DNA from: Gemmatimonadetes bacterium T265
Lineage (GTDB): Bacteria > Gemmatimonadota > Gemmatimonadetes > Gemmatimonadales > Gemmatimonadaceae
Direction: 5' to 3'
Assembly (NCBI GenBank): GCA_019973575.1
Contig: BPUI01000001.1
Coordinates: 1,810,342-1,874,341 of the forward strand
DNA length: 64,000 bases
Part shown: positions 27,413-36,499 of the stretch, one piece after another
Position numbering within the stretch: position 1 is the stretch's first letter
Layout: the number at the start of each line of letters is the position of its first letter
Notes under the pieces: model-generated
The model's input: only the letters and a program-made list of their open reading frames with translations
What the model was told of the DNA's origin: nothing
The model's database searches: none
Position numbers and translations under genes: made by a program

Positions 27413-27582
27413 GCGCTGTTGCTACCACGCTGTTGGGGGGCTGCTGTTGATGTCACGCGGTTGGTCGGGCGCTGTTGATACGGCGGAACGAGCCGGCCCC
27501 GGGCAGCGCCGTTCCAACAGCGCCCGACCAACAGCGTTCCATTAACAGCTGTTGTACCAACAGCGCCACACCAACAGCGCCG
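27413..27582. repeat. Large nested palindrome built from CAACAGCG/CGCTGTTG words
   Basis: The left half holds four (G)CTGTTG words (27413, 27429, 27443, 27469) and the right half four CAACAGCG words (27515, 27529, 27558, 27572) plus a self-complementary AACAGCTGTT at 27544-27553. The best-conserved arms, GTTGGTCGGGCGCTGTTG (27460-27477) and its exact complement (27515-27532), are 18 bases and perfect; the outer parts align over most of about 80 bases with mismatches. It occupies the divergent gap between the fusion gene and the dipeptidase. It is not a CRISPR, since the spacers are too short and the order is mirrored. Confidence 0.85.
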
Positions 27583-27612
27583 GCCCCGCGCCGTCCACAT
27601 CTATCTTCCGGC

Positions 27613-28923
27613 ATGCGCCCCCTCCTCGCCGCCGCGCTCCTCGCCGTGTCCACGACCGCCGCCCCCGCGGTCGCCCAACCCGCCGGCGCCGCCGCGGCCG
27701 CCCTCGCCGAACGCGTCCTCCGCGACCACCCCCTCGTCGACGGCCACAACGACCTCCCCTGGGCCATCCGCGAACACAACGCGCGCCCCCTGGACATCGT
27801 CGCCTACGACCTCCGCTCCCGCACGCCCGGCGCGACCGACCTCGCGCGGCTCAAGGCAGGGCACGTCGGCGCGCAGTTCTGGAGCGTCTACATCCCGGGC
27901 GAGCCCGACGACCCCGCCTATGCGTCCAACGGCACCGTGACCGGCACGCCCGGCTACGCCCGCGTCCAGCTCGAGCAGATCGACGTCGCCCGGCGCGTCA
28001 TCGCCCGCTACCCGGACCGCCTCGCCTTCGCCACGCGCGCCGCCGACGTCGCGCCCGCCTTCGCGGCCGGCAAGGTCGCCTCGTTCCTCGGCATGGAGGG
28101 CGGGCACGCGATCGAGAACTCGCTCGGCGCCCTGCGCACGTACTACGACCAGGGCGTGCGCTACATGACGCTCACCCACAACGTCACGCTCGACTGGGCC
28201 GACGCCGCCCTCGACGCGCCCAGGCACGGCGGCCTGACGCGCTTCGGCGAGGAGGTCGTGCGCGAGATGAACCGGCTCGGCATGCTCGTCGACCTCTCGC
28301 ACGTGAGCGACGGCACGATGAGCGCCGCGCTCCGCGTGAGCGAGGCGCCGGTGATCTTCTCGCACTCCTCGGCTCGCGCCCTCTGCAACCACCGGCGCAA
28401 CGTCCCCGACTCGATCCTCGCCAAGCTCCCGCACAACGGCGGCGTGGTGATGGTCACCTTCGTCAACAGCTTCGTGTCGCAGGCGGTCAAGGACCGCGAC
28501 GACGCGCGCGCCGCCGAACGGGCGCGGCTGCGCGCGCGCGGCGGCTCGACCGACGCCGTGCGCGCCGGCCTGGCCGCGTGGGACGCCGCGCACCCGGCCG
28601 TGCACGCGACCGTGGCGCAGGTCGCCGACCACGTCGAGCACGTGCGCCGCGTGGCCGGCGTCGACCACGTCGGCATCGGCGGCGACTTCGACGGCACCAC
28701 CCCGGCCGACCTGCCGACGGGGCTGGAGGATGTGTCCAAGTACCCGGCGCTCTTCACGGAGCTCGCGCGGCGGGGCTGGACGGAGGACGACCTCGCCAAG
28801 CTCGCGGGCGGGAACGTGCTGCGCGTGTTAGGCGACGCGGAGCGCGTCGCGGCCCGGCTGCAGCGCGAGCGGCCGGCGAGCACCGCGACCATCCAGCAGC
28901 TCGACGGCGGCGCGCGGCCGTAG
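27613..28923 (+). CDS. Membrane dipeptidase (renal dipeptidase family M19), exported
   Basis: 436 residues from ATG at 27613 with signal peptide MRPLLAAALLAVSTTAAPAVAQ. M19 signatures: PLVDGHNDLPWAIRE (first zinc His-Asn-Asp), SFLGMEGGHAIENSLGALRTYYDQGVRYMTLTHN (bridging Glu), MLVDLSHVSD (His), APVIFSHSSARALCNHRRNVPD (second His and substrate Arg), and HVGIGGDFDGTTP (Asp). It hydrolyses dipeptides, including those with D-residues, in the periplasm. The nested palindrome lies immediately upstream, so its promoter must lie within or next to that repeat. Confidence 0.95.
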   Translation: MRPLLAAALLAVSTTAAPAVAQPAGAAAAALAERVLRDHPLVDGHNDLPWAIREHNARPLDIVAYDLRSRTPGATDLARLKAGHVGAQFWSVYIPGEPDDPAYASNGTVTGTPGYARVQLEQIDVARRVIARYPDRLAFATRAADVAPAFAAGKVASFLGMEGGHAIENSLGALRTYYDQGVRYMTLTHNVTLDWADAALDAPRHGGLTRFGEEVVREMNRLGMLVDLSHVSDGTMSAALRVSEAPVIFSHSSARALCNHRRNVPDSILAKLPHNGGVVMVTFVNSFVSQAVKDRDDARAAERARLRARGGSTDAVRAGLAAWDAAHPAVHATVAQVADHVEHVRRVAGVDHVGIGGDFDGTTPADLPTGLEDVSKYPALFTELARRGWTEDDLAKLAGGNVLRVLGDAERVAARLQRERPASTATIQQLDGGARP

Positions 28924-29113
28924 CGGCCCGCGCGACCGCCGGCCCGCGACCGGCGCGTCGTCCCGCGCCGCCGCCCCGTGACCGACTGGAGGGGGAAGCG
29001 CGTGGCAGATCGGCCCCCCCGCGCCGCACACGACCGCGCGAAGGGTGTCTGGCGGCATCGTAACCCGGGCGCGCGGCGCGGCCGCGGCGTAATGGTTGCC
29101 GCGTAACGCGCCC

Positions 29114-30031
29114 ATGACGACCACGACCACCCCCGCCGCCGCGAGCGGCACCTTCTCGATCGGCGGCGACCTCCCCGTCCACCGCCTCGGCTTCGGCGCG
29201 ATGCGCGTCACCGGCCGCGGCATCTGGGGCCCGCCGGCCGACCACGACGAGTCCGTCCGCGTCCTCCGCCGCGCCGTCGACCTCGGCGTCACCTTCATCG
29301 ACACCGCGGACTCCTACGGCCCGAACGTGAGCGAGGAGCTGATCGCCGAGGCGCTCCACCCCTACCCCGACGGACTCGTGGTCGCGACCAAGGGGGGCCT
29401 TACGCGCCCGGGCCCCGACCGCTGGACGCCTAACGGACGCCCGGAGTACCTGCGCGCGCAGTGCGAGGGCTCCCTGAAGCGCCTCAAGCTCGACCGCATC
29501 GACCTCTGGCAGCTGCACCGCATCGACCCCGCGGTCCCGGCCGACGAGCAGTTCGGCCTTCTGGCGGACCTCGTGCGCGAGGGCAAGGTGCGGCACGTCG
29601 GGCTGAGCGAGGTCTCGGTCGACGACGTCGAGGCGGCGCGCCGCGTCGTCCCGATCGCCTCCGTGCAGAACTGCTACAACATCGCCGACCGCGCCGCCGA
29701 GCCGCTGCTCGAGTACTGCGAACGGGAGCAGATCGGCTTCATTCCCTGGTCCCCGCTCGTCGCGGGGCGGCTGGCCGCGCGGGGCGGCGCGCTCGCCGAC
29801 GCGGCCCGCCGGCACGACGCGACGCCGGGCCAGGTCGCGCTCGCGTGGCTCCTCGCCCGCTCGCCGGTGATGCTGCCCATCCCCGGCACGTCGCGCGTGA
29901 CGCACCTGGAAGAGAACGTGGCCGCGGCCGCCCTGCAGCTGACGCCGGACGAAGTCGCCCGCATCGGCGGCGAAGCGGGCGGCGAAGCCGGCGCCGGGTC
30001 CGGCGCCGCCGCGCAAGGCGGGGCCGCGTGA
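29114..30031 (+). CDS. Aldo/keto reductase, copy 2
   Basis: 305 residues from ATG at 29114. TIM-barrel signatures: [42 protein letters not shown] (Asp, Tyr), [17 protein letters not shown] (Lys), [20 protein letters not shown] (His), [24 protein letters not shown] and [18 protein letters not shown]. Differs clearly from the copy at 18814 and is closer to the YdbC/AKR family of oxidoreductases. The C-terminus is Gly/Ala-rich. Its TGA overlaps the GTG start of the H1-like gene (GTGA). Confidence 0.92.
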   Translation: MTTTTTPAAASGTFSIGGDLPVHRLGFGAMRVTGRGIWGPPADHDESVRVLRRAVDLGVTFIDTADSYGPNVSEELIAEALHPYPDGLVVATKGGLTRPGPDRWTPNGRPEYLRAQCEGSLKRLKLDRIDLWQLHRIDPAVPADEQFGLLADLVREGKVRHVGLSEVSVDDVEAARRVVPIASVQNCYNIADRAAEPLLEYCEREQIGFIPWSPLVAGRLAARGGALADAARRHDATPGQVALAWLLARSPVMLPIPGTSRVTHLEENVAAAALQLTPDEVARIGGEAGGEAGAGSGAAAQGGAA

Positions 30032-30498
30032 GCCGCGGCGGCGCGCGCGTCTGGGGCAACACCCACCCCGCCGCGCAGCTCACCGAGAAGCGGGTGATCC
30101 GCTACCGCGACCTCGTCCGCAGCGGCAAGGCGACCGTGGGCGAGCTCGCGGCCCGGGAGGGGTGCTCGCACGGCCGCATCTCGATGGCCGTGCGCGGCGA
30201 GACGTGGGCGCACCTGAACGCGGTCGCGCCCCCCGTCCTCGCGGCGGCGCGGCGGACCGCGGCCAAGTCGGCGCCGACGAAGGGCGGCCGCAAGGCGACG
30301 CCCGCGAAAACCGCACGCGCGAAGACCGCGCCCGCGAAGACGGCGGCGAAGTCAACGCGGGCCAGGACCGCGCCGGCTAAGACGACGCCGTCGAAGCGCG
30401 CGCCGTCGAAGCGCGCGCCCGCGAAGGCCGCGCCCGCGAAGCGCGGCGCGGCCACGGCCGGACGCCCCGCGCCCGCGAAGAAGACCGCACGCCGTTAG
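30028..30498 (+). CDS. Histone H1-like protein: helix-turn-helix plus Lys/Ala-rich tail
   Basis: 156 residues from GTG at 30028, coupled to the reductase by GTGA. Residues 1-75 look like a small DNA-binding domain: [38 protein letters not shown] fits a helix-turn-helix of the Trp-repressor or HNH-accessory kind. Residues 80-156 consist of AKTAPAKT-type repeats with many Lys, Ala, Pro and Thr, as in eukaryotic H1 tails and bacterial HctA/AlgP-like proteins. Nucleoid or nucleic-acid binding is the likely role. Stop TAG lies in a GTTAGGC word. Confidence 0.75.
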   Translation: MSRGGARVWGNTHPAAQLTEKRVIRYRDLVRSGKATVGELAAREGCSHGRISMAVRGETWAHLNAVAPPVLAAARRTAAKSAPTKGGRKATPAKTARAKTAPAKTAAKSTRARTAPAKTTPSKRAPSKRAPAKAAPAKRGAATAGRPAPAKKTARR

Positions 30499-30511
30499 GC
30501 TGGCCGCCCCG

Positions 30512-31039
30512 TCAGCGCGACAGCCGCGCGAGCAGGCGGGTGGCGACGCGCTGGAGCACCACGAGCACGAGCGTCACGCCGAGGGCGAGCGAGAAGAGCA
30601 CGATCGCGCGCGTCTGGCCGTCGCCGAGCGCGAAGCTGAGCGCCGTGCTCACCGCCGGCGGGTGCACGGCGTCGGCGGCGATCATGAACACGATCGTCGC
30701 GACCATCGCGCTCGCCCCCGCCGCGTACCCCGTGCCGAGCAGCGCGACGAGCGCCCAGCCGAACACCGCCCCCGCGACCTGCGCGAGCAGCACCGTGCGC
30801 ACGCCGTTCGACGGGTGTCCCGGGTCGAGGTAGATCAGGAACGCGCTCGAGGCGAGCGAGGCGAACAGCAGTCGCTGCCGCGCGACCGCCTCGACGAAGG
30901 CCAGCACGAGCAGCACCGTCGCGGTCGGGAGCGCGGCGAGGGCGAGCTCGCCGCGCAGGCCGAGCCGGCGGCGCGCCGTGTACGGGGCGTCGCGCACCGG
31001 CGTCGCCGTGGTCGCGTTGGCCGGCCGGGCGTCAGGCAT
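30512..31039 (-). CDS. HPP family membrane protein
   Basis: 175 residues from ATG at 31039. Four or five hydrophobic helices: LALAALPTATVLLVLAFVEAV, LLFASLASSAFLIYLDPGHPSNGVRT, VAGAVFGWALVALLGTGY, MVATIVFMIAADAVHPPAVSTALSFALG (the HPP signature as AVHPPA) and IVLFSLALGVTLVLVVLQ. HPP proteins are related to nitrite transport in cyanobacterial and plant plastid members; here function is unassigned. The start overlaps the end of the DUF1622 gene by 8 bases, so the two membrane proteins are one operon. Confidence 0.88.
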   Translation of the reverse strand: MPDARPANATTATPVRDAPYTARRRLGLRGELALAALPTATVLLVLAFVEAVARQRLLFASLASSAFLIYLDPGHPSNGVRTVLLAQVAGAVFGWALVALLGTGYAAGASAMVATIVFMIAADAVHPPAVSTALSFALGDGQTRAIVLFSLALGVTLVLVVLQRVATRLLARLSR

Positions 31040-31544
31040 CGGGGCGCCTCGGCGCGGTCCCCGCGCCCGCCGCGCTCCCGCCGCCCGCGAGGCGCGCGGC
31101 CTCCTGCGGCGCGGCGCCCGCCGCGGTCAGCCGCGCCGTCTCGTCGCGCATCTCGCGGCCGAGGAAGTAGTTCAACCCGGTCCGGATGATCGCGATCGCC
31201 GCGAGGTTGCGGATCGTGTTCCAGCTCGGCGCGATCGCCGTCGAGAGCAGGTCCGCGCCTAACTGGAACTCGAGCGCGACCGCGAGGAAGCGCGACAGCC
31301 GCAGGCGGACGTCCGTGTAGCCGTCGGGCTGCCGCGCGAACGACGCGCGCAGGAACTGCGCGACCCCGACGACCACGCCCGCGGCGATCACGAGCGCGCC
31401 GATCGTCTCGACGGCGAGCCGTAGCCAGCTGAAGACGACGCGGGTCGCGTCCTCGGCCGCCCGGAACCGCGGGTCGGTGACCACGTCCGACGCGGTGTCC
31501 GCGGCGGCTTGCGCCGCGTGCTGCCCGATCACCTGGAGGAACAT
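31032..31544 (-). CDS. DUF1622 membrane protein
   Basis: 170 residues from ATG at 31544 (GGAGG just upstream on this strand). The DUF1622 core is visible: ATRVVFSWLRLAVETIGALVIAAGVVVGVAQFL, then the conserved VRLRLSRFLAVALEFQLGADLLSTAIAPSWNTIRNLAAIAIIRTGLNYFLGREM. Usually three transmembrane helices and a length near 120; here with extra disordered ends. Function unknown. Pairs with HPP by overlap. Confidence 0.9.
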   Translation of the reverse strand: MFLQVIGQHAAQAAADTASDVVTDPRFRAAEDATRVVFSWLRLAVETIGALVIAAGVVVGVAQFLRASFARQPDGYTDVRLRLSRFLAVALEFQLGADLLSTAIAPSWNTIRNLAAIAIIRTGLNYFLGREMRDETARLTAAGAAPQEAARLAGGGSAAGAGTAPRRPDA

Positions 31545-31615
31545 GCCCCGCGCGCTGGGCAAGCCCGGGGCCGACGGGCGTCCCGCGCGTCGCGTTCGGA
31601 CAGTAGCCTTCCGCC

Positions 31616-34600
31616 ATGCGCCCGCTCCGCTCTCTCGCCCTGCTCCTCGGCACGCTGCTCTGCGTCGCCACCACCGTCGGCCTGTTCGCCCGCGCCTACC
31701 CGATGGTCGACGTCGGCCTCGCGCTCGACCGGGCGGGCGCGATCGCGCGCGGGCGGTCCCTCGCGGCCGCGGCCGGCTTCGCGCCAGCCCGCGCCGACGC
31801 CGCGGCGCTGTTCGAAACCGACGACTCGCTCAGCACCTACGTCGACTTCGCCGCCGGCGGCGCGGATTCGGTGCGCGCCCTCGCGCGCGGGGGCGACGTG
31901 CCGCTCTACCGCTGGGTCGTCCGCCTCTACCGCCCCGGCGACGTCCACGAGACCCGCGTCGCCTTCGCCCCCGACGGGCGGGTCGTCGGCCTGACGCGGC
32001 AACTTCCCGAAGCCGAGTCGCGGCCGCTCGTCACCGACACCGCGGGACACCTCGCGGCCGACGCCGCGCTCGCGCGCTGGGGGTCGCAGGACCTCGCGGC
32101 CTGGCGGCTCACCGGGCGCTCCGTCGTCACGCAGCCGCGGAGCGCGCGCGTCGACCGCACCTACCGCTACGAGCGCGTCGGCCGGCGCATCGGCGACGCG
32201 CCGATCCGGGCCGACGTGACCGTCACCGGGCCGGCCGCGCCCGCGGTGCTCCGCGGCGGCGCCGTCGCGGTCGTCGGCAGCTACGCCGCGGAGCCGCTCG
32301 CCGTACGCGTCTACGCCGACCTCCCCGACGCCTGGACGCGGCGCTACGGCGAGATGCGCTCCGCGAACAACACCCTCGCCCTGCTCCCCTACCCGACGCT
32401 CGCCGTCTTCGTGCTCGGCGCGCTCGGCGCGCTCGTCTACTTCGGCCGCCTGCGGCGCGTGCGTTGGCGCCCCGCGGCGGCGGTCGGCGGCACGGTCGGC
32501 CTGCTCATGGCGCTCGCCGGGCTCAACGAGCTCCCGGTCGCCTGGTTCCACTACGACACGGCGACCGCACCGAGCGCGTACGTCGCGAGCATCACACTGG
32601 GCGCCCTCGCGGGCGGCGTACTCGCCGGCGGCTGGGTGATGCTCGCGGTCGCGGCCGCGGAGGTCTGCGCGCGGCGCGCCTTCCCCACGCACTACGACTG
32701 GTTCTCGTACCCGCGCTTCGCCGGCGCGCCGCCGCTCGCCCGCCGCATCCTCGGCGCGTACGCGCTCGCCGCGTTCGGCTTCGCCTACGTGACCGTGTTC
32801 TACGTCGCCATGCGCGGCACCTTCGGCTGGTGGGTGCCCGCGGGCACGCTCGACGACCCCAACCAGATCGCCACCCCCGCGCCCTGGGTCAGCGCGGCCG
32901 GCCTCGCCCTGTTCGCGGGCACCTGGGAGGAGGCGATCTTCCGCGGCGTCCCGCTCGCCCTACTCGCTATTTGGGCGCACGACCGGAAGGCGCGCCGATT
33001 CTGGCTCGCGGCGGGCGTGGTCGTCACCGCGCTCACCTTCGGCTTCGGGCACGCCAACTACCCGTCGTGGCCGGCCTACTCGCGCGGCGTCGAACTGTTC
33101 CTCGAGGCGGTGCTCTGGGCCGTGCTCGCCCTCCGCGTCGGCCTCCCGACGACGATCATCGCGCACGCTCTCTACGACCTCACCTGGTTCGGCCTTTTCG
33201 CGCTGCACGGGCGCGGCCCGGCGTACCGCGCGACGGCCGGCGCGGTGCTGATCGCGTTCTCCCTCCCGGCGCTCGTCGTCGCGGTCAACTGGTGGCAGCG
33301 GCGCCGGGCCGCGGCCGCCGGCCTCACACTCGAAGCGCCACCGCGCTTCGCGGACGTGACGCGGGCGCTCGACGAACAAGAGCCGCGCGTCGTGCGTGGT
33401 GGGGTCGCCGTCACCCCCGCGCACGCGAGCGTCCATCTGTCCCCCCCGCCGGAGGCCGGCGTCGCCGGCGGGGAAAGGTGGACCCGTGGAGCAACACCGG
33501 CCACGGCCGTTCCCGACGTCGTCGCCGCCCCCCGCGTCGGGCCCCGCACCCGCGTCGCCGCCGCCGTCGTCACCGCGCTCGCGCTCCTCGTCGCGCTCCT
33601 CGCCCCCCGCGCGCCAACGTTAGGCCCGGCGTTTACCGCCTCCCGCACCCGCGTCGCCGCGGCCGCCGACAGCGCCCTCCGCGCCCGCGGCGTCGACCCC
33701 GCCGCGTGGGACCACACCCTCGTCGTCGGCGGCACCGAGAACGACCGCGCGCTCCGCTTCCTCCGCGAGTCGCTCGGCCGCACCCGCGCCACCGCGCTCG
33801 CCCGCCGCCTCGGCGACACCTACCTCGCGCCCGCCCTCTGGCAGGCGCGCTACGTGCGCCGGCACGCCACGCGCGACGTGCGTCGCGAGGAGTGGACGGT
33901 CGTCGTCGCCCCCGATGGACGCGTCCGCACCGTCGTCCACGACGTTGCCGACGACGCACCCGGTGCGGCACCGAGCACCGACTCCGCGCGCCGGCTGGCG
34001 GCGACGGCCGTGCGCACCCGCGGCTACGATCCGGCGACGCTCCGCGAGACCGAGCTCCGCCAGCAGAACCGCCCCCACCGCCTCGACACCGAGATCCAGT
34101 ACGTCGACCCCGCCGTCGCCCTCCCCGCGGGCGCGACCGCCCGCGTCGGCGTCACGCTCGCCGGAACCGAGCCGGTCCGCGTCGCCCGCGAACTCCGACT
34201 TCCCGAGAGCTGGACCCGCGCCGACGAGCACCGCGCGAGCACCTACGGGCCGATTGCCGGCCTCTCGAGCATCGCCCTCCTCGGCCTCTTCATCGCCCTC
34301 ACCGTCCAGGGTATCCGACGCGCCGAGCCCCGCCTGCCCACGCTCGTCGACCGCCGCGCGGCGACCGCAATCGCGCTCGCCGTCGCACTGCTGACGGCCG
34401 GCCGCACCCTCTCCTCGCTCCCCGACCGACTCGCCGCGTGGAGGACGACCGACCCGTGGTCCAACTATCTCGCGACACTCGTCATCGGCGGCCTGCTCGG
34501 CGCCGTGTTCGCCGGGGTCGCGACGGCCGGCGCCTGGGCGCTCGCCGACGCCCTCCGCCGCCGCGCCGGCGTGCCGGTCCTGCCAACCGACGACTCCGAC

Positions 34601-35230
34601 CCGTCGAACGGAGCGAGCCACCGCGTCCGCGACGGCGTCCTGCTCGGCGCGGCCCTCGGCACCGCGCTCCCGGCCCTCGCCGGACTCGGCGACTTCGTCC
34701 GCAGCGCGGCCGGTACGCCGCCCGCGCCCTCGACGGCGCTCGACGCCCTCTTCCCCTGGGCCGCCCCCGCACTCGGCGCCGCCGCGTCGGCCATCACCGC
34801 GCCCTTGGCAGCGCTTCCTGCGCTCGCCATCGCGGCCGGTGCGCGGACCCCGCGCGCACGGTGGCTCGCGCTCGCCGCCGTCGCCGTGCTCGCCGCGGTC
34901 TCCGCGCAGGTGGCCGCCGACGCGAGCCTCGGCCGCGTGACGATCGCGGCCGCCTCAGTCGCCAGCATCGCGCTCGTGGCCGGCGTCGTCTGGGCGTTCG
35001 GTCGCGCGGCGGCCGTCTCGTGGCTCGTCGCGGGGCCCGCGGCCGGACTCGTCGCCGAACTCCGCGCCGCGCGCACCGCCGACAACCCGACCGACCGCGC
35101 CGCCGCGCTCGTCGCGACAGTCGCGTCGGCCGCCCTGATCCTCCTCGTCTACCGGCTGGCGACACACATGGCCCGCGCCGACGCCGAGTTGCCCGCATCG
35201 GTCCCCCAGCCCGCCGATGCTGCCGCGTAG
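31616..35230 (+). CDS. Large CPBP (CAAX) intramembrane protease with tandem-duplicated architecture
   Basis: 1204 residues from ATG at 31616, about four times the usual CPBP length. The first half has a signal-anchor, a soluble domain (DVHETRVAFAPDGRVVGL), then membrane helices and the Abi motifs: GTWEEAIFRGVPLALL (EExxxR), FGFGHANY (His) and HALYDLTWF. From about residue 640 the layout repeats: helix, soluble domain (WTVVVAPDGRVRTVV; ESWTRADEHRAS matching DAWTRRYGEMRS) and helices, but without EExxxR. So only the first half can be catalytic. The seam (about residues 606-623) is encoded by a palindromic repeat. The end overlaps dctA by 14 bases. Confidence 0.85.
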   Translation: MRPLRSLALLLGTLLCVATTVGLFARAYPMVDVGLALDRAGAIARGRSLAAAAGFAPARADAAALFETDDSLSTYVDFAAGGADSVRALARGGDVPLYRWVVRLYRPGDVHETRVAFAPDGRVVGLTRQLPEAESRPLVTDTAGHLAADAALARWGSQDLAAWRLTGRSVVTQPRSARVDRTYRYERVGRRIGDAPIRADVTVTGPAAPAVLRGGAVAVVGSYAAEPLAVRVYADLPDAWTRRYGEMRSANNTLALLPYPTLAVFVLGALGALVYFGRLRRVRWRPAAAVGGTVGLLMALAGLNELPVAWFHYDTATAPSAYVASITLGALAGGVLAGGWVMLAVAAAEVCARRAFPTHYDWFSYPRFAGAPPLARRILGAYALAAFGFAYVTVFYVAMRGTFGWWVPAGTLDDPNQIATPAPWVSAAGLALFAGTWEEAIFRGVPLALLAIWAHDRKARRFWLAAGVVVTALTFGFGHANYPSWPAYSRGVELFLEAVLWAVLALRVGLPTTIIAHALYDLTWFGLFALHGRGPAYRATAGAVLIAFSLPALVVAVNWWQRRRAAAAGLTLEAPPRFADVTRALDEQEPRVVRGGVAVTPAHASVHLSPPPEAGVAGGERWTRGATPATAVPDVVAAPRVGPRTRVAAAVVTALALLVALLAPRAPTLGPAFTASRTRVAAAADSALRARGVDPAAWDHTLVVGGTENDRALRFLRESLGRTRATALARRLGDTYLAPALWQARYVRRHATRDVRREEWTVVVAPDGRVRTVVHDVADDAPGAAPSTDSARRLAATAVRTRGYDPATLRETELRQQNRPHRLDTEIQYVDPAVALPAGATARVGVTLAGTEPVRVARELRLPESWTRADEHRASTYGPIAGLSSIALLGLFIALTVQGIRRAEPRLPTLVDRRAATAIALAVALLTAGRTLSSLPDRLAAWRTTDPWSNYLATLVIGGLLGAVFAGVATAGAWALADALRRRAGVPVLPTDDSDPSNGASHRVRDGVLLGAALGTALPALAGLGDFVRSAAGTPPAPSTALDALFPWAAPALGAAASAITAPLAALPALAIAAGARTPRARWLALAAVAVLAAVSAQVAADASLGRVTIAAASVASIALVAGVVWAFGRAAAVSWLVAGPAAGLVAELRAARTADNPTDRAAALVATVASAALILLVYRLATHMARADAELPASVPQPADAAA
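33432..33482. repeat. Palindromic element inside the CPBP protease gene
   Basis: Left arm 33432-33452 (TCCATCTG, a C-run, CGCCGG) pairs imperfectly with the right arm 33465-33482 (CCGGCGGGGAAAGGTGGA). It is translated in frame as SVHLSPPPEAGVAGGERWTR, a flexible linker. The G-run/C-run design and GGTGGA end resemble the intergenic element at 8925-8952. Confidence 0.6.
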
Positions 35231-36473
35231 CCCGACCATCCGCGTCCTCTTCGCGATCACCGCGGGCGCGCTCCTCGGCGCCCTCGCCCCCGCCGCAGGC
35301 GTCGCGACGAAGCCGCTCGCCGACGCCTTCGTCGCGCTCGTCAAGCTCGTCGTCGGGCCAGTCGTGTTCTGCACCATCGTGCTCGGCATCGCTGGCATGC
35401 GCGACCTCCGCACGGCCGGCCGCGTCGGCGGCAAGGCGATCCTCTACTTCGAGGTGATGACCACCTTCGCGCTCGCGCTCGGGCTCCTCGTCGTCAACCT
35501 GACGCGCCCGGGCGCAGGGCTCGACGCGACGGCCCTCGCCAAGGGCGATGTGTCGAAGTACGCCCAGGCCGCCCGCGAAGGCGGCGTGGTCGACCTCCTC
35601 GTCCACGCGGTGCCGTCGAGCGCGGTAGACGCCTTCGCCCGCGGCGACGTGATCCAGATCGTCGTCGTCGCAGTGCTCACCGGCGTTGCCCTCGCCGGGA
35701 TGGGCGACCGCGGCCGCCCACTCACCGCCGGGCTCGGCCGCGTCCAGGAACTCGTCTTCCGCGTTGTCAGCATGGTGATGGCCGTCGCCCCCGTCGGCGC
35801 GTTCGCGGCGATGGCCTACACCGTCGGCAGCTTCGGCGTCCGCACGCTCCTGCCGCTGGGCCGCCTGATGCTCGATGTCTACGCGACGATGGCGCTCTTC
35901 GTCTTCGGCGTACTCGGTCTCGTTGCGCGCCGGTGGGGGTTCCGCATCACGACACTCCTGCGCCACATCCGCGGCGAAATCGCCCTCGTCATCGGTACGT
36001 CGTCGAGCGAGGCCGCACTCCCCCGCCTCATGACGCGGCTGGAGGAGTTCGGCTGCGCGCCGCAGGTCGTCGGCCTCGTCGTACCCGCGGGCTACTCGTT
36101 CAACCTCGACGGCACGAGCATCTACCTGTCGATGGCGGTGCTCTTCATCGCCCAAGTGTTCCGCGTCGACCTCTCGTTCGCCCGCCAGCTCGAAGTGCTC
36201 GGCCTGCTCATGCTGACGAGCAAGGGGGCGGCCGGGGTGACCGGGAGCGGGTTCGTCGTCCTCGCGAGCACGCTCGCCGCGACGCGCGCGGTCCCGGTCG
36301 AGGGGCTCGCGTTGGTGCTCGGCGTCGACCGGTTCATGAGCGAGGCGCGGGCCGTGGTGAACCTGATCGGCAACGCGGTCGCGACGGTGGTAGTGGCAAA
36401 GAGCGAGGGGGCGTTCGCCGAAGCGGACGCCCCCTCGCGACGGTCGGGCGGCCCCGACTTGTGGGCCGCCTGA
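35217..36473 (+). CDS. dctA: Sodium/proton:dicarboxylate symporter (DAACS family)
   Basis: 418 residues from ATG at 35217, overlapping the protease end by 14 bases. Eight-helix DAACS fold: PLADAFVALVKLVVGPVVFCTIVLGIAGM (the P-VF-T region), EVMTTFALALGLLVVNL, the re-entrant loop GTSSSEAALPRLM, the substrate motif VVPAGYSFNLDGTSIYLSM, and SKGAAGVTGSGFVVLASTL (second re-entrant loop), DRFMSEARAVVNLIGNAVATVVVA. The serine-rich and NLDGT/GVTGSGF pattern is DctA/GltP-like; C4-dicarboxylates or glutamate are the likely substrates. The symbol is used for the family, not proven substrate. Confidence 0.9.
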   Translation: MLPRSPTIRVLFAITAGALLGALAPAAGVATKPLADAFVALVKLVVGPVVFCTIVLGIAGMRDLRTAGRVGGKAILYFEVMTTFALALGLLVVNLTRPGAGLDATALAKGDVSKYAQAAREGGVVDLLVHAVPSSAVDAFARGDVIQIVVVAVLTGVALAGMGDRGRPLTAGLGRVQELVFRVVSMVMAVAPVGAFAAMAYTVGSFGVRTLLPLGRLMLDVYATMALFVFGVLGLVARRWGFRITTLLRHIRGEIALVIGTSSSEAALPRLMTRLEEFGCAPQVVGLVVPAGYSFNLDGTSIYLSMAVLFIAQVFRVDLSFARQLEVLGLLMLTSKGAAGVTGSGFVVLASTLAATRAVPVEGLALVLGVDRFMSEARAVVNLIGNAVATVVVAKSEGAFAEADAPSRRSGGPDLWAA

Positions 36474-36499
36474 CGGACTCCCGTGCCTAACGCGACGGC

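Noticed and set aside
27413-27582. CAACAGCG words as a CRISPR array
   Set aside because: Repeat is 8 bases, spacing is 6-30 bases and irregular, and the order is mirrored; no cas genes are present.
31477-35457. 1326-codon open frame over the CPBP protease
   Set aside because: Composition is Arg-rich with no motif; the protease frame has clear CPBP motifs and a proper start.
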